A DNA stretch of 64,000 nucleotides, taken from assembly GCA_964017195.1 (NCBI GenBank), contig OZ024889.1, positions 67,962,358 through 68,026,357 of the forward strand. The letters run 5' to 3'. The notes below the pieces were generated by a model. It saw only the letters and a program-made list of their open reading frames with translations. It did not search any database and was not told the origin of the DNA. Both the position numbers and the translations under genes were made by a program. Positions 21,820 to 31,966 of the stretch are shown piece by piece (position 1 is the first letter of the stretch; each line of letters begins with the position of its first letter). Origin of the DNA: Siderastrea radians (Eukaryota > Cnidaria > Anthozoa > Scleractinia > Rhizangiidae).

Positions 21820-22982
21820 GTTAACGAGCTTTGTTTTTTTGTTTTGTTTTGTTTTTTTTCAAGCGAGGTATATGCGAAATTACTCGCACAGGGCGACCCA
21901 GTCTCTCAGCCAAAGATATAGTGGTGTCAGGTGTCTCCTTGGAGACTTTTTGCGGATAGCATTCACATCTTTTTTTAAGCTCACAAAATGGGCTTTTCAG
22001 CTTCATTTTATTGCAATATATTAAGCGATTAATAGTCGGCATTTAAACGCAGTTTGTACTGAATCAAGGTCTTCTTTGCGCTGTTTCTATCTTCTAAAAA
22101 CGATCGAGTGCAGCGTACAAATACGAGCGCTTGTTAGCTCAATCGAAGCAAAGTATTCCGTATGCTAGTATGGCCGATTGAATCAATGTAGAGAAGGCAT
22201 TTGAACAAAACAGTAACTGGAAGAATATGATAATGGACAAAAGAATCTTTTGTTTCTCCATTTGCTCAATAAATCGTGGAGCTTGCATTACAGTAAATCA
22301 TGAACATTGCGAACACGCGATAAGGGTTTGAGCGCGAGGGTTAGTAGTGACGAAAAAGACAAAACCTGTAATTTGGAAATTGTTACTCTTTCCAACGCAA
22401 TTTGGTACATTTGCGAAGGTATCGGGGCTGGACGTGGTGACCACATTTCAAATAAAGCTAATTAATTTGAGAACATTTGGAAAAAGTCCAATTTTAATTT
22501 ATGTTTGTGACTCAGAAAATAGTAGGATGCCGAGACGACCTGCGCCTCTCCATTGTGTAACTACTGCCTGTTCATCTCCACCGGGTTTTAGAAATAAAAC
22601 AACAACAACAAACAAACAATGTGCACGAAGGACAAATCTAGTGCAAAAAAAGTTCTGAAACAATGAAATGTGTCACAAAGTGTGGTTCGCACTTTTGCAT
22701 GAGTCTTTGGGTGAAATCCAGAAAACTGTTAAGCAGGACTTTTGTGCTGGTTTAGCTTGTCATAATTATAGAGGTGGTTTGAGACTTCGGATGAAATTTT
22801 GGAGTGTCACCCTTAAAATTGAGCGCGCTATTGAGCAGTACGTTCTTGTAGAAAGTCATGGAAAGTATACAAAGCGCGACAAAGTGGCTTTCGCTTTTGA
22901 GTCGGTGGACGAAAGTCTGAAATGTGACCATTTAAATGATAGCCATTGAAAACTGCTTTCCTGTAGACACTCTGAGGCTGTA
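21820..22982. other. Array spacer after copy 5
   Basis: No gene is seen. It resembles 813-1,600 and 11,839-12,150 in parts ('gacgaaaaagacaaaacctgta', 'ctgtgtaactactgcctgttc'). It contains a T-rich run at 21,834-21,860 and a diverged 106-bp unit near 22,850-22,970. Confidence 0.55.
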
Positions 22983-24380
22983 CAAAGTGGTTCTAACTTC
23001 TAACTTTTGAGTCTCACTGTGGATGAAATCCTTATGTGTGACTATTTCTTAGACGAAGGTTATTGAGCTGTTCTTAATACGGCAGTAATTGCAATCTATA
23101 GAGTGACCTGTCTGGGGCGACAGTATTTTTCTATCCAAATTGTAAAGATAATAGGCACAACAGTTTATTATTAATAATAAGGAGTCTAAATAGGTAGTGC
23201 GCTAAACTTAATTGATAATAAAACTTTCTAAAGTGGAGAACATGTTTTTAAAGGCGTATATCTAACTGATTGTATCCATGTTGCGACTGAATGTTTCAAC
23301 GTAATTTTATCCAGGCTATTTCGCAAGCTTCTAAAATTCGTCAAATTCTTTATCTTGAGATCATAACAGGTTTTGGGGAATTTTGGTTTTATAAGCGCCG
23401 AATCAAATCACTTTATCGACTTCAGGTACAATGGAATTTCTCATTTGTATTCGTACGTGCTGTGAAATTTGACTACACGCGTACGCACAAGTTTAGAGCA
23501 AACGTTGATTATTTTTACGTGATTCATCATCGTTTCATCAACGTTTAAAAAGCCACAAACTTTCAACACTTCACAATTTGACAGTTTTATTCGTCGATCA
23601 GTTTAGACAGGTGCAAGAACGGGCTGGTACTTAAAAAGGAGGATCGAGTTTAATAAATTCATCACAATTTCGAAGGCCAGTTTAGTTGTACAAGGTGGTT
23701 CTAGCTTGTAACTTTTGAGTCTCACTGTGGATGAAATCCTTATGTGTGGCTATTTCTTAGACGAAGGTTATTGAGCTGTTCTTAATAAGCCAGTAATTGC
23801 AATCTATAGACTGACCCGTCTGGGAAGACAGTATTTTTCGATCCAAATTGTAAAGATAATAAGCGCAACAGTTTATTATAATAAGGAGTCTAAATAGGTA
23901 GTGCTCTAAACTTAATTGATAATAAAACTTTCTAAAGTGGAGAACATGTTTTTAAAAGCGTATATCTAACTGATTGTATCCATGTTGCGACTGAATGTTT
24001 CAGCGTAATTTTATCCAGGCTATTTCGTAAGCTTGTAAAATTCGTCAAATTCTTTATCTTGAGTTCATAACAGGTTTTGGGGAGTTTTGGTTTTATAAGC
24101 GTCGAATCCGATCACTTTATCGACTTCTGGTACAATGGAATTTCTCATTTGTATTCGTACGTGCTGTGAAATTTGACTACACGCACAAGTTTAGAGCAAA
24201 CGTTGATTGTTTTTACGTGGTTCATCATCGTTTCATCAACGTTTAAAAGCCACAAGCTTTCAACACTTCACAATTTGACAGTTTTATTCGTCGATCGGTT
24301 TAGACAGGTGCAAGAACGGGCTGGTACTTAAAAAAGAGGATCGAATATAATAAACTCATCACAATTTCGAAGGCCAGTTT
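22983..24380. repeat. Tandem duplication of about 700 bp (two copies)
   Basis: Copies run from about 22,983 to 23,690 and 23,691 to 24,380. Both begin at 'gtacaa(a/g)gtggttcta' and share 'gagtctcactgtggatgaaatcc', 'gatcataacaggttttgggg' (or its variant) and 'gccacaa(a/g)ctttcaacac'. Each copy ends with a promoter-like module. Only the second is followed by an exon, so the first unit ends in an orphan promoter. Confidence 0.85.
23458..23690 (+). promoter_or_regulatory. Orphan promoter-like module without exon (5)
   Basis: This is the first copy of the duplicated module before copy 6 ('gtgctgtgaaatttgacta', 'cacttcacaatttgacag', 'gaggatcgagtttaataaatt'). The duplication junction falls at 'aaggccagttt', about 40 bp before the ATG would come, so this module was cut off from its exon by the duplication itself. 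Confidence 0.6.
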
Positions 24381-24413
24381 CGCTGTACTTTCGCGCGCTG
24401 CACCTCGATAAAC
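24160..24413 (+). promoter_or_regulatory. Promoter-like module of TSR exon copy 6
   Basis: The second copy of the duplicated module, with 'gtgctgtgaaatttgacta', 'gccacaagctttcaacac', 'cgtcgatcggtttagacagg' and 'gaggatcgaatataataaac' about 70 bp before the ATG at 24414. Confidence 0.5.
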
Positions 24414-24863
24414 ATGAAGAAGTATTTTTGGTTCGTTTTCGTTGTTTTTGTTTCTTTCACTGTCCTGCTTGGTCCTTCGGGATCGTGGGCGTGGCGTCGA
24501 AGGCGAAGGCGAAGGTGTCCGCGGCGAGATTGCGCTCTTAACAGCTGGGCAAACGCTGGAAGTTGTTCGCGAACATGCGGAGGGGGAAGAGTTCTTCAGA
24601 GGAGATCAATCAGATCAGGACCATCTTGCGGGGGACGAGCCTGTTCGCCTTACAACAGTCCTCAACGAATGCGTTATGTGTCGTGTAACACGCAGTGCTG
24701 CCGCGTTAATTGTGCATGGACATGGAACTCCTGGAGTGCGTGTTCCGGCTGTGGTATGTCGACGCAAACGCGTACGGTGCGCATTTTGCGGAACCCTAGC
24801 TGCGGAGGAACAGCGTGTCCAAGCAGGCGGAGTGAAACGCGGAGCTGCAACACTGGCGTGTAA
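24414..24863 (+). CDS. Secreted two-TSR protein / candidate alternative first exon, copy 6
   Basis: The intact 149-codon frame starts MKKYFWFVFVV. It has a signal peptide to about residue 26, then W-R7, a CPRRDC segment, TSR 1 with CSRTCGGG and VSCNTQCCRVNC, and TSR 2 with TWNSW, CSGCG and CGGTACPSRRS, ending CNTGV. Cysteine spacing equals copies 2 and 4. Between the first two Cys-containing blocks this copy is two residues shorter (NSWANAG against NTYWTNAG). The donor GGCGT|GTAAGT lies at 24859/24860 over the TAA stop. It is the last array copy before the transposon island; 27 kb separate it from the acceptor at 52,056. Role as for the other copies. Confidence 0.82.
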   Translation: MKKYFWFVFVVFVSFTVLLGPSGSWAWRRRRRRRCPRRDCALNSWANAGSCSRTCGGGRVLQRRSIRSGPSCGGRACSPYNSPQRMRYVSCNTQCCRVNCAWTWNSWSACSGCGMSTQTRTVRILRNPSCGGTACPSRRSETRSCNTGV

Positions 24864-25572
24864 GTTGACGAGCTTTGTTCTTCTGATTTAAGCGAGATAT
24901 AACCGCAATTGAGGGGTATAGGGCGGCCCAGTCTCTGGGCCAAAGGTTAGCGGGTTCAACGGCTTTTTGCGATAAAATGAAGGGGGTTTTAGGTATCTAC
25001 AAGCTCAGTTGACTCAAGTGAACGTTCTTCATTCAGTGCCAAGAAAATGTGCTCAACTTTTTTAAAGGAATTTATTAGAACATATCTGGAGAAAAACTGA
25101 CTGCTTATGCGAACATAAAACTCAGGCTTAGAAAACTGAGGTGATATCGTCTTGAAGAAATCCTTGGACGTCCACCTGCAGAATTTCGCAACGTGACGAG
25201 TTTTGATTTGTGGCACGCGATGTAAAATAATAGCTTTGCTTGGCTTAGCGTTACCACGCCCTGTGATTGGTTTAAAAAGTCGCGCCACCGTCTCAACCCC
25301 GGATGAGAAGCAAAACAAAACAAACAAAACCATTATGTGCCTTAGTGCACACGTTTTCCTATGCTTGTTGCCTGTTACTAATCACTTAATGACACGTCCC
25401 GAGGGAAACTGTGGATTTTGTGTCCCGAGATTCTCAAGGTTTCCCGGGATGAAATCGAGGTAAGCATTAAGATTCGAAATAGTCTCTGTCAAAAGAAAGC
25501 TTTATATATATCAAAATTAACTACATTCTGACGGGACCTAGTGATCTGTTATGAAGCAAAACTAGTCTAAAA
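24864..25572. other. Right edge of the array, no gene seen
   Basis: The first 100 bp are typical post-exon array sequence ('agggcggcccagtctctggg'). The rest is unrelated to other spacers. Around 25,230-25,340 a segment ('ctgtgattggtttaaaaagtcgcgcc') recurs in similar form near 41,060 ('ctgtgattggtttataaaactcgcgcc'), so it is a dispersed repeat. Open frames here have no recognisable domain. Confidence 0.55.
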
Positions 25573-25686
25573 CCTGGACTGGACTCTGGACTGGACCTTG
25601 GACTCTGGACTCTGGACTCTGGACTCTGGACTATGGACTCTGGACTATGGACTCTGGACTATGGACTCTGGACTCTGGACTCTGGA
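25573..25686. repeat. 9-bp minisatellite (ctctggact)n, left arm
   Basis: About a dozen units of CTCTGGACT or CTATGGACT. An inverted copy with the same flanking sequence ('ggaaagcgtctttcaaaat') lies at 35,003-35,083, so this is one arm of a 9.5-kb inverted structure around the mobile-element island. Confidence 0.9.
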
Positions 25687-26421
25687 AAGCGTCTTTCAAA
25701 ATATCATGATAAGGATGTTTTGATAGCGACTCTTGTGCAGTCATGTACAGGGAAGCGTCCGAGTTTTTGTGCCTGTTTACCATTTAACACGGCAATAATA
25801 AAGGAAAAAAGTATTTATTATTTTAATCTAGTCGGTCTAGATTAAAATCTTGTGAAAACTACTCTCGTCCATTCATGGACTACGCCCTGTCTGCTCTCAG
25901 AGATGCCAATCTGTCCTCGTTACCAGTGATGGATAAAAAAATTCTCCCAATCTCCACTGCAAATACAATATTTACTTTTTTTCTCCGTTTTCTGGTTTAA
26001 AGGTTGTGATGACTCGTGTTTAAAACATGAAACCAGTACAATTTCCGGCCAAAAAAAATATAATTCACTACATTACGCGGCCTCTAGCTTGGTGCTACGT
26101 CACCGACAAAGGAAAGCGTCTTTCAAAATATGATAAGAATGTTTTGATAACGACTCTTGTGCAATCATGTACCAGGAAGCGTCTGAGTTTCTGTGCCTTT
26201 TTACCATTTAACAAGACAATGACTAAGAAGTCGGTCTAGATAAAAATCTTGTGAAAACTACTCTCAGTCTATTCATGGACTACGCCCTGTCTGCTCTCAG
26301 AGGTGCCAAACTTTTTAAAAAATATTTCGAATCTTTACTTTAAAAGACAATCTTTACTTACTTCCCCGAATTTTGGTTTAAAGTTTGTGTTATGTACCGT
26401 GTTTAAAACATGAAACCAGTG
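25684..26421. repeat. Two direct copies of a roughly 400-bp repeat
   Basis: 'ggaaagcgtctttcaaaata' begins at 25,684 and again near 26,110; each copy continues through 'actcttgtgcaatcatgta', 'ggaagcgtc(c/t)gag' and 'tacgccctgtctgctctcagag'. A third copy starts at 29,751, on the far side of the Penelope-like element, which therefore interrupts a tandem of these units. Confidence 0.75.
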
Positions 26422-27044
26422 CGATAAAAAAGCAATGCTGATTCAACGGTAGGGAAACTGTATATTTACCAATATTTCAAAAGGCACAGCCTTTCTTCTT
26501 CAGGGTCTTACAGAGAATGACTCTAAGGGCAAAAACGTTACAATTTAAACTAAGGGTATAAAATGTGATACTAAAATAACAACTAAAGCAGCTTGTATTA
26601 CAACGTTAAAAAACTGGCGTAAAAAATAAAAACGTTACGATTTGAAATTTATATTTAAAGAAGCTAATATTACAACGGTAAAAAACTGGCGAAAAAACTA
26701 AAAACGTTGCGATTTAAAATTTGAAAAATATACAACATAAGTAGGATACGTGATACTATAATAACATAAGCTTAAGTGATAGGGATAACGTACCGCGTTA
26801 AACTCTAAATACATTTCAATAAGAAATAAGAAAGTGGAAAATACCAAACAAATACCACCCCCCCCCCCAAAAAAAAAAATTACAACTGAAAATACAAACA
26901 AACACGGAGGATGAAAAACCGGAAAAAGTGTCATGTTTCATCTCTCCTATTTAAACCTAGTGGTTCTAAGGTTTGACCTCTATCGATGAGGTATGCTTCT
27001 CTAGCTTTACGTACACTGTCACGGTTAGATTTAATAAGTTCAAG
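26422..27044. repeat. Inverted repeat, left copy of Penelope-like element 1
   Basis: It pairs with 28,959-29,579. It contains the 3' end of the element's gene (codons 662-699) and the 3' non-coding tail, including a C9/A9 tract near 26,860-26,880. Confidence 0.9.
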
Positions 27045-29030
27045 AGGAATAAGTTGCATGTCATTAGCATTATGGTCGTTAGAAAGAAAATGTTCTGAGA
27101 CTGCAGTAGGTTTAGAAATGTTAGTTCGTTTGTCAACAGGTCTACGATGTTCGTTGAAGCGGTCCTTGAGTCGTCGTTTGGTTTCTCCTATGTATTGTTT
27201 GTGACAACGATTGCATTGTACCATGTAAATAACGTTTTTAGAGTTACAGTCAATGTGATGATGAATGGGTCTTGTTTCGCCCGTAGAATAAAATGTGTAG
27301 CTAGTGAGTCCGTCTGTTATATAGTTGCATGTCAAGCAGTTGTGTCCGCATCGAAACGAGCCACGAGGTTGGTTACTTTGGTTAGGGTTACGAAGTTTGG
27401 CGCTAACTAATAAACTACTAAGATTGTTACTGCGGCGGAAAGCAACGAGGGGAGCAGCATTAAAAACGTTGGCGCAGCGGGGAGATGAGGACAAGATGTT
27501 AAGGTGTTTGTGAATAATGGATGATACAGAACGAAGGGCTGGATTATATGTGATAACAAGGGGTACCCGTTTGGGTTGGTTTGTTTGAGAAGTGTCTTTG
27601 GAAGCGAGTGATTCGGTACGTGTGATGTTATGAACACGTCGTATTTCTTGGTCAAGGAAGGACAGGTTGTACCCCCGTTTGTTAAGGTAAGTTTTGAGTT
27701 CAGTAGTTCGTTTCGTGAAAGTGTCGTCAGAAGAACAAATACGGCGGAGTCTAAGAGCTAAGCTGAATGGAATAGCTCTCTTAGTGTGTTTAGGATGACA
27801 TGAAGATTGTAGCAAGTATTGATGTTTGTCGGTAGGTTTAGTGTAAAGGTCAGTCGTGAGTTTACCGTTAATGAGAGACACGTTGACGTCAAGAAATGGT
27901 ATGGATGTGAAAGAATAGTCAGACGTAAATTGGATGGTAGGGTGAATGTTGTTAAGGTACGTAGTGAAGGTCTTGAGGTCGTCTACTGAGTGTGTCCATA
28001 TCATGAAGATGTCATCTATGTAACGCCACCACGTATGAGGCTGGTAAGGGGCACGTGAAAGAGCGTCTGTTTCAAACTTTGCGAGAAACAGATTAGCATA
28101 AGAAGGTGCCATTCTGGTTCCCATGGCAGTTCCATGTATTTGTAAATAATTCTTGTCGTTGAATGTAAAGTTGTTCATAGTAAGTATCATGCGTATGAGG
28201 TCACATAGAGTTTCAGTACTGATAGTAGAAGGGTTGCGAATGCGTGTATCAAGGAAGTGTCGACAGGCGTCAATGCCTTCGTTATGGGGTATGTTTGTGT
28301 AGAGAGAAGAGACGTCAAGAGTGACAAGAAAAGCATTGTCGGGTAGTTGTCCAAGTTGTTCGAGTTTGTTAAGGAAGTGTGTAGTGTCTTTTATGAAGGA
28401 CTGTGTTTTCTGTACAAGAGGTTTGAGGTGAAAGTCTACAAACTGTGAGATGCGTTCCGTAGGGTGAGCGTTACTGAAGACAATAGGTCGACCGGGGTTA
28501 CCCTGTTTATGTACTTTAGGCAAAATGTAGAATCGCCCAGGTTTAGGATCAGTCTGTATCAAGAAACGTTTAGTGTCATCGTCAATAATTTTGTCACGGT
28601 GCATGCGTTCTACGTATATACGTATGCGTTTTTGGATGTCGTTGGAAATGTCGTTGTCTAATGTTTTGTAGAATTTGGCATCGTTGAGTTGTCGTAGACA
28701 TTCCTTAATATACCATTCACGGTCCATGACCACTGTTCCAGAGCCCTTGTCCGCGGATTTGATGACAATGTCACTTCGTCTGCTAAGTAGCTTGCAAGCG
28801 TTTCGTTCACGTGCGGTTAAGTTGTCACGTACAGGGGCTGGTGTGACGTTCAGGAGGTCGTGTTCGACAGCGTCAAGAAAAGTGTCAAGGGCAGGGTCCC
28901 TGCAGGGTGGAGGGGTCCAGGTGCTTTTGGGACGGAATGGGTTGGGATTGGTCTTGAACTTGAACTTATTAAATCTAACCGTGACAGTGTACGTAAAGCT
29001 AGAGAAGCATACCTCATCGATAGAGGTCAA
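26931..29030 (-). CDS. Penelope-like reverse transcriptase with GIY-YIG endonuclease
   Basis: The uninterrupted frame of 699 codons encodes a retroelement polymerase. RT motifs: DVSSLYTN at 239-246, HGTAMGTRMAPSYAN near 299-313, catalytic YIDD at 337-340, and IPFLDV near 377-382. A CGHNCLTC zinc-knuckle-like motif lies at 561-568. The GIY-YIG nuclease spans VIYMVQC to QYIGET (600-617), with RFNEHRR at 624-630 and an Arg-Glu pair near 677-678 as candidate catalytic residues. RT plus C-terminal GIY-YIG is diagnostic of endonuclease-bearing Penelope-like elements. The first 24 codons lie in the inverted repeat and are antisense to the gene's own 3' end, so the native N-terminus is probably missing. 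The domains look intact; mobility today is uncertain. Confidence 0.93.
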   Translation of the reverse strand: MTSIDEVCFSSFTYTVTVRFNKFKFKTNPNPFRPKSTWTPPPCRDPALDTFLDAVEHDLLNVTPAPVRDNLTARERNACKLLSRRSDIVIKSADKGSGTVVMDREWYIKECLRQLNDAKFYKTLDNDISNDIQKRIRIYVERMHRDKIIDDDTKRFLIQTDPKPGRFYILPKVHKQGNPGRPIVFSNAHPTERISQFVDFHLKPLVQKTQSFIKDTTHFLNKLEQLGQLPDNAFLVTLDVSSLYTNIPHNEGIDACRHFLDTRIRNPSTISTETLCDLIRMILTMNNFTFNDKNYLQIHGTAMGTRMAPSYANLFLAKFETDALSRAPYQPHTWWRYIDDIFMIWTHSVDDLKTFTTYLNNIHPTIQFTSDYSFTSIPFLDVNVSLINGKLTTDLYTKPTDKHQYLLQSSCHPKHTKRAIPFSLALRLRRICSSDDTFTKRTTELKTYLNKRGYNLSFLDQEIRRVHNITRTESLASKDTSQTNQPKRVPLVITYNPALRSVSSIIHKHLNILSSSPRCANVFNAAPLVAFRRSNNLSSLLVSAKLRNPNQSNQPRGSFRCGHNCLTCNYITDGLTSYTFYSTGETRPIHHHIDCNSKNVIYMVQCNRCHKQYIGETKRRLKDRFNEHRRPVDKRTNISKPTAVSEHFLSNDHNANDMQLIPLELIKSNRDSVRKAREAYLIDRGQTLEPLGLNRRDET

Positions 29031-29579
29031 ACCTTAGAACCACTAGGTTTAAATAGGAGAGATGAAACATGACACTTTTTCCGGTTTTTCATCCTCCGTG
29101 TTTGTTTGTATTTTCAGTTGTAATTTTTTTTTGGGGGGGGGGGTGGTATTTGTTTGGTATTTTCCACTTTCTTATTTCTTATTGAAATGTATTTAGAGTT
29201 TAACGCGGTACGTTATCCCTATCACTTAAGCTTATGTTATTATAGTATCACGTATCCTACTTATGTTGTATATTTTTCAAATTTTAAATCGCAACGTTTT
29301 TAGTTTTTTCGCCAGTTTTTTACCGTTGTAATATTAGCTTCTTTAAATATAAATTTCAAATCGTAACGTTTTTATTTTTTACGCCAGTTTTTTAACGTTG
29401 TAATACAAGCTGCTTTAGTTGTTATTTTAGTATCACATTTTATACCCTTAGTTTAAATTGTAACGTTTTTGCCCTTAGAGTCATTCTCTGTAAGACCCTG
29501 AAGAAGAAAGGCTGTGCCTTTTGAAATATTGGTAAATATACAGTTTCCCTACCGTTGAATCAGCATTGCTTTTTTATCG
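28959..29579. repeat. Inverted repeat, right copy of Penelope-like element 1
   Basis: This is the complement of 26,422-27,044. On the + strand it re-encodes the tail 'SNRDSVRKAREAYLIDRG' of the retroelement protein, which shows that a second partial copy is joined head to head. Confidence 0.9.
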
Positions 29580-29747
29580 TACTTGGTTCTTTATTTTTTG
29601 CTGGTTAGATCCTTTACCACAGGATCCGGTACTTTTATTTTGTTACGGTGGTCCATGCAAAGTTTACTGTTTCCGATGAAACCAGTGAAATTTTTGACCC
29701 AAATTTACTACATTACCGGGCCTCTAGCTTGGTGCTACGTCACCGAC

Positions 29748-30080
29748 AAAGGAAAGCGTCTTTCAAAATATGATAAGAATGTTTTGATAACAACTCTTGT
29801 GCAATCATGTATCAGGAAGCGTCTGAGTTGTTGTGCTTGTCTATCATTTAACAAGACAATGACTAAGTAGTCTGCCTCGATAAAAATCTTATGAAAACTT
29901 CTCTCGTCCAATCACGGTCTACGTCCATTTAACAAAACAATCACTAAGTAGTCGGCCTAGATTAAAATCTTGTGAAAACTACTCTCGTCCATTCACGGAC
30001 TACGCCCTGTCTGCTCTCAGAGATGCTTATCTGTCCTCGTTACCCGTGATGGATAAAAGAAATCGCCCAATCTCCACTTC
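29748..30080. repeat. Further copies of the 400-bp repeat
   Basis: 'ggaaagcgtctttcaaaata' restarts here; the segment 'ttaacaaaacaatcactaagtagtcggcc' to 'tacgccctgtctgctctcagag' is partly doubled (29,870 and 29,940). It resembles 25,684-25,960 and 26,109-26,330. Confidence 0.65.
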
Positions 30081-30183
30081 AAATACAAACTTTACTTTTT
30101 CTCGATATTTTGGTTTAAAGGTTGTGATCGATTGTTCTTGAAACATGAAACAAGTAAAATTTCCGGCCACATCCGTGAAATAA

Positions 30184-30240
30184 AATAAATGACAGGCCTG
30201 CACGGACTCCCTATGTGCATATTGTGGTCGCGTCGCATTA
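30184..30240. repeat. Outer inverted repeat, left copy
   Basis: 'ctgcacggactccctatgtg' and its continuation to 'cgcgtcgcatta' are repeated in perfect inverted form at 34,889-34,950. The pair brackets the foldback element and Penelope-like element 2. Confidence 0.9.
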
Positions 30241-31446
30241 GGGGTGTGGACAAAACCTGGGCCTGGGCCCATGGGCCAGCCCATGGGCTACCCTATGGGC
30301 TACCTTATGGGCTACCCTCTGGGCTACCTTGTGGGCCACCCCCCAAATTTTTTTTTCAGTAAAAATAGAAAATAGTAAACATAAGAAGAAATAAATTAAA
30401 AATCATTGATATTTTAAAAAAAAGTTGGTGGCTGTGGTGGATTGATTTATTAATTATGTAGTCAAGCGGAAACATAAAACAAATTAAAACAAAACAAAAG
30501 AGAAATAACAACCAAACAATGCAATGAATCCGAACTACGTGATTATTCAAGGTCAATTTTTCTCTGTGGAATACGCCAAACAGCACAGGAGCACATGCTG
30601 CGAATTAGTGAAAGGTGTGTTTTTAGGGAAAAAAAAACAATTATAATACTGTATACCTGCCAACTTTTCGGAAGTCAAATGCGGGAGATTTTCATATGGA
30701 TATTAGCCGAATTTTCTAAAAAATTGTGACGACCTTAGCCTGTATAGCTGGCGGTATTGTCTGCGAAGGTAAAGTTTTGGTGGCGGAGCCGCCCTGAGCG
30801 GCATACCGGCGCCGCCGCTCAAACTTCGTGCAAACAATCCCGCCAGCTACGCAGGCTATGACGACCTCCGAACACTACAGCACCAATGTTCAGACATTTG
30901 TTTCCAAAGATTCCCGAAGAGGTTCCGATAATTTCTCAAGATTACCAAATGTCGCAGTACGAAGCTCGAAATTGGCATGATCTTGTAAGCTTCTTATTGA
31001 GGACACACACGCAGCACTTAGCACCGTTCACAGCTGGACTATTTTGTTTGGAAAGTGAACTCCATTTTTCATGCAATTGTGAGTCAGGAGTGAGAAATTG
31101 TTCTTTACGCATGTCATCGCTTGTACGTGGTCAGTGGACATGCCACGTTGTGGTTTTTGTTGATATTACCCTGAAGTATAGAACAACTTTGACAGAATAT
31201 AATACTGACACGGCATTTCTTTTTGGCCTCTTTGCCCTGAGACAGGATATCTGATTTTAGGGAAGTCTGCCCCATCAAAGCGGGGTCTGAATATGCCTCA
31301 AACAGAGTCTTAAATAAAGGGTTTTCCCTACACCAAGCTCACAAACAATTGTTTTGGGGGGTGTGCCCCCTTGCGGTTTCACAGCACGTTTTCTTCCTGG
31401 GATCCCACCAGCTGAGTTCATGGTGTCTTTGTTTTGCATGTTAGCC

Positions 31447-31966
31447 CACAGGTAACCCAAGCTCTATGGGAGATATATAGACCGTGTGACCTTTGTTCTG
31501 CGTTGTGTGAGTGTTGTAATATGAGCGTAACGGCGGCCGTTGCGTAACAGTGAAATTAGAAGGATTTGTATGGGAAAAACGATTCCGACTTTAATTTAAA
31601 AATGCGAACGTGTTTTTAATAAAACAAAAACCCTACCTGAAGTCTACTGCCTTTCTCTCTATATATCCTTTAAAGGATATATAGAGAGAAAGGCAGTAGA
31701 ACTAAAACTCACTGGAATCGCGCTAAATCGCTCCAAAAACCACATTGGAGAAAGAACAACAGACAGAGGACTTCAGGTAGGTTTTTTTTTTTATTAAAAA
31801 CACGTTCGCATTTTTAAATTAAAGTCGGAATCGTTTTTCCCATACAAATCCTTCTAATTTCACTGTTACGCAACGGCCGCCGTTACGCTCATATTACAAC
31901 ACTCACACAACGCAGAACAAAGGTCACACGGTCTATATATCTCCCATAGAGCTTGGGTTACCTGTG
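31447..31966. repeat. Inner inverted repeat of about 195-bp arms
   Basis: 'cacaggtaacccaagctcta' on the left pairs with 'tagagcttgggttacctgtg' on the right; the arms continue through 'taacggcggccgttgcgtaa' and 'aaatgcgaacgtgtttttaa'. It is a complete foldback unit nested in the loop of the larger element. Confidence 0.88.
31643..31700. repeat. 58-bp perfect palindrome
   Basis: The palindrome centres on CCTTTAAAGG between 31,671 and 31,672, with arms TCTACTGCC...ATATAT. There is no spacer. It could extrude a cruciform. Confidence 0.95.

Larger units (their letters stand above)
26422..29579 (-). mobile_element. Penelope-like retroelement 1 with inverted terminal repeats
   Basis: The element consists of a long frame on the minus strand flanked by inverted repeats 26,422-27,044 and 28,959-29,579, nearly identical by eye over about 620 bp. 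Penelope-like elements often carry partial copies joined in inverted orientation ('pLTRs'), and this arrangement fits. The repeat on the 5' side of the gene is an inverted copy of the 3' end, including the last 38 codons. Target duplication could not be assigned with confidence. Confidence 0.85.

Noticed and set aside
24442..24891. 149-codon +1 frame across copy 6 (and similar shadows in copies 2, 5 and 46452)
   Set aside because: Open by composition of the Arg/Cys/Gly-rich exon; no signal peptide or domain, and disrupted in several sisters.
28860..29072. Separate + strand frame with a GIY-YIG-like tail
   Set aside because: It is the inverted-repeat copy of the 3' end of Penelope-like element 1, not a gene.
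30886..31254. 122-codon frame in the foldback loop
   Set aside because: No recognised domain, lies between element arms, no homologue in the window; too weak to call as a gene.
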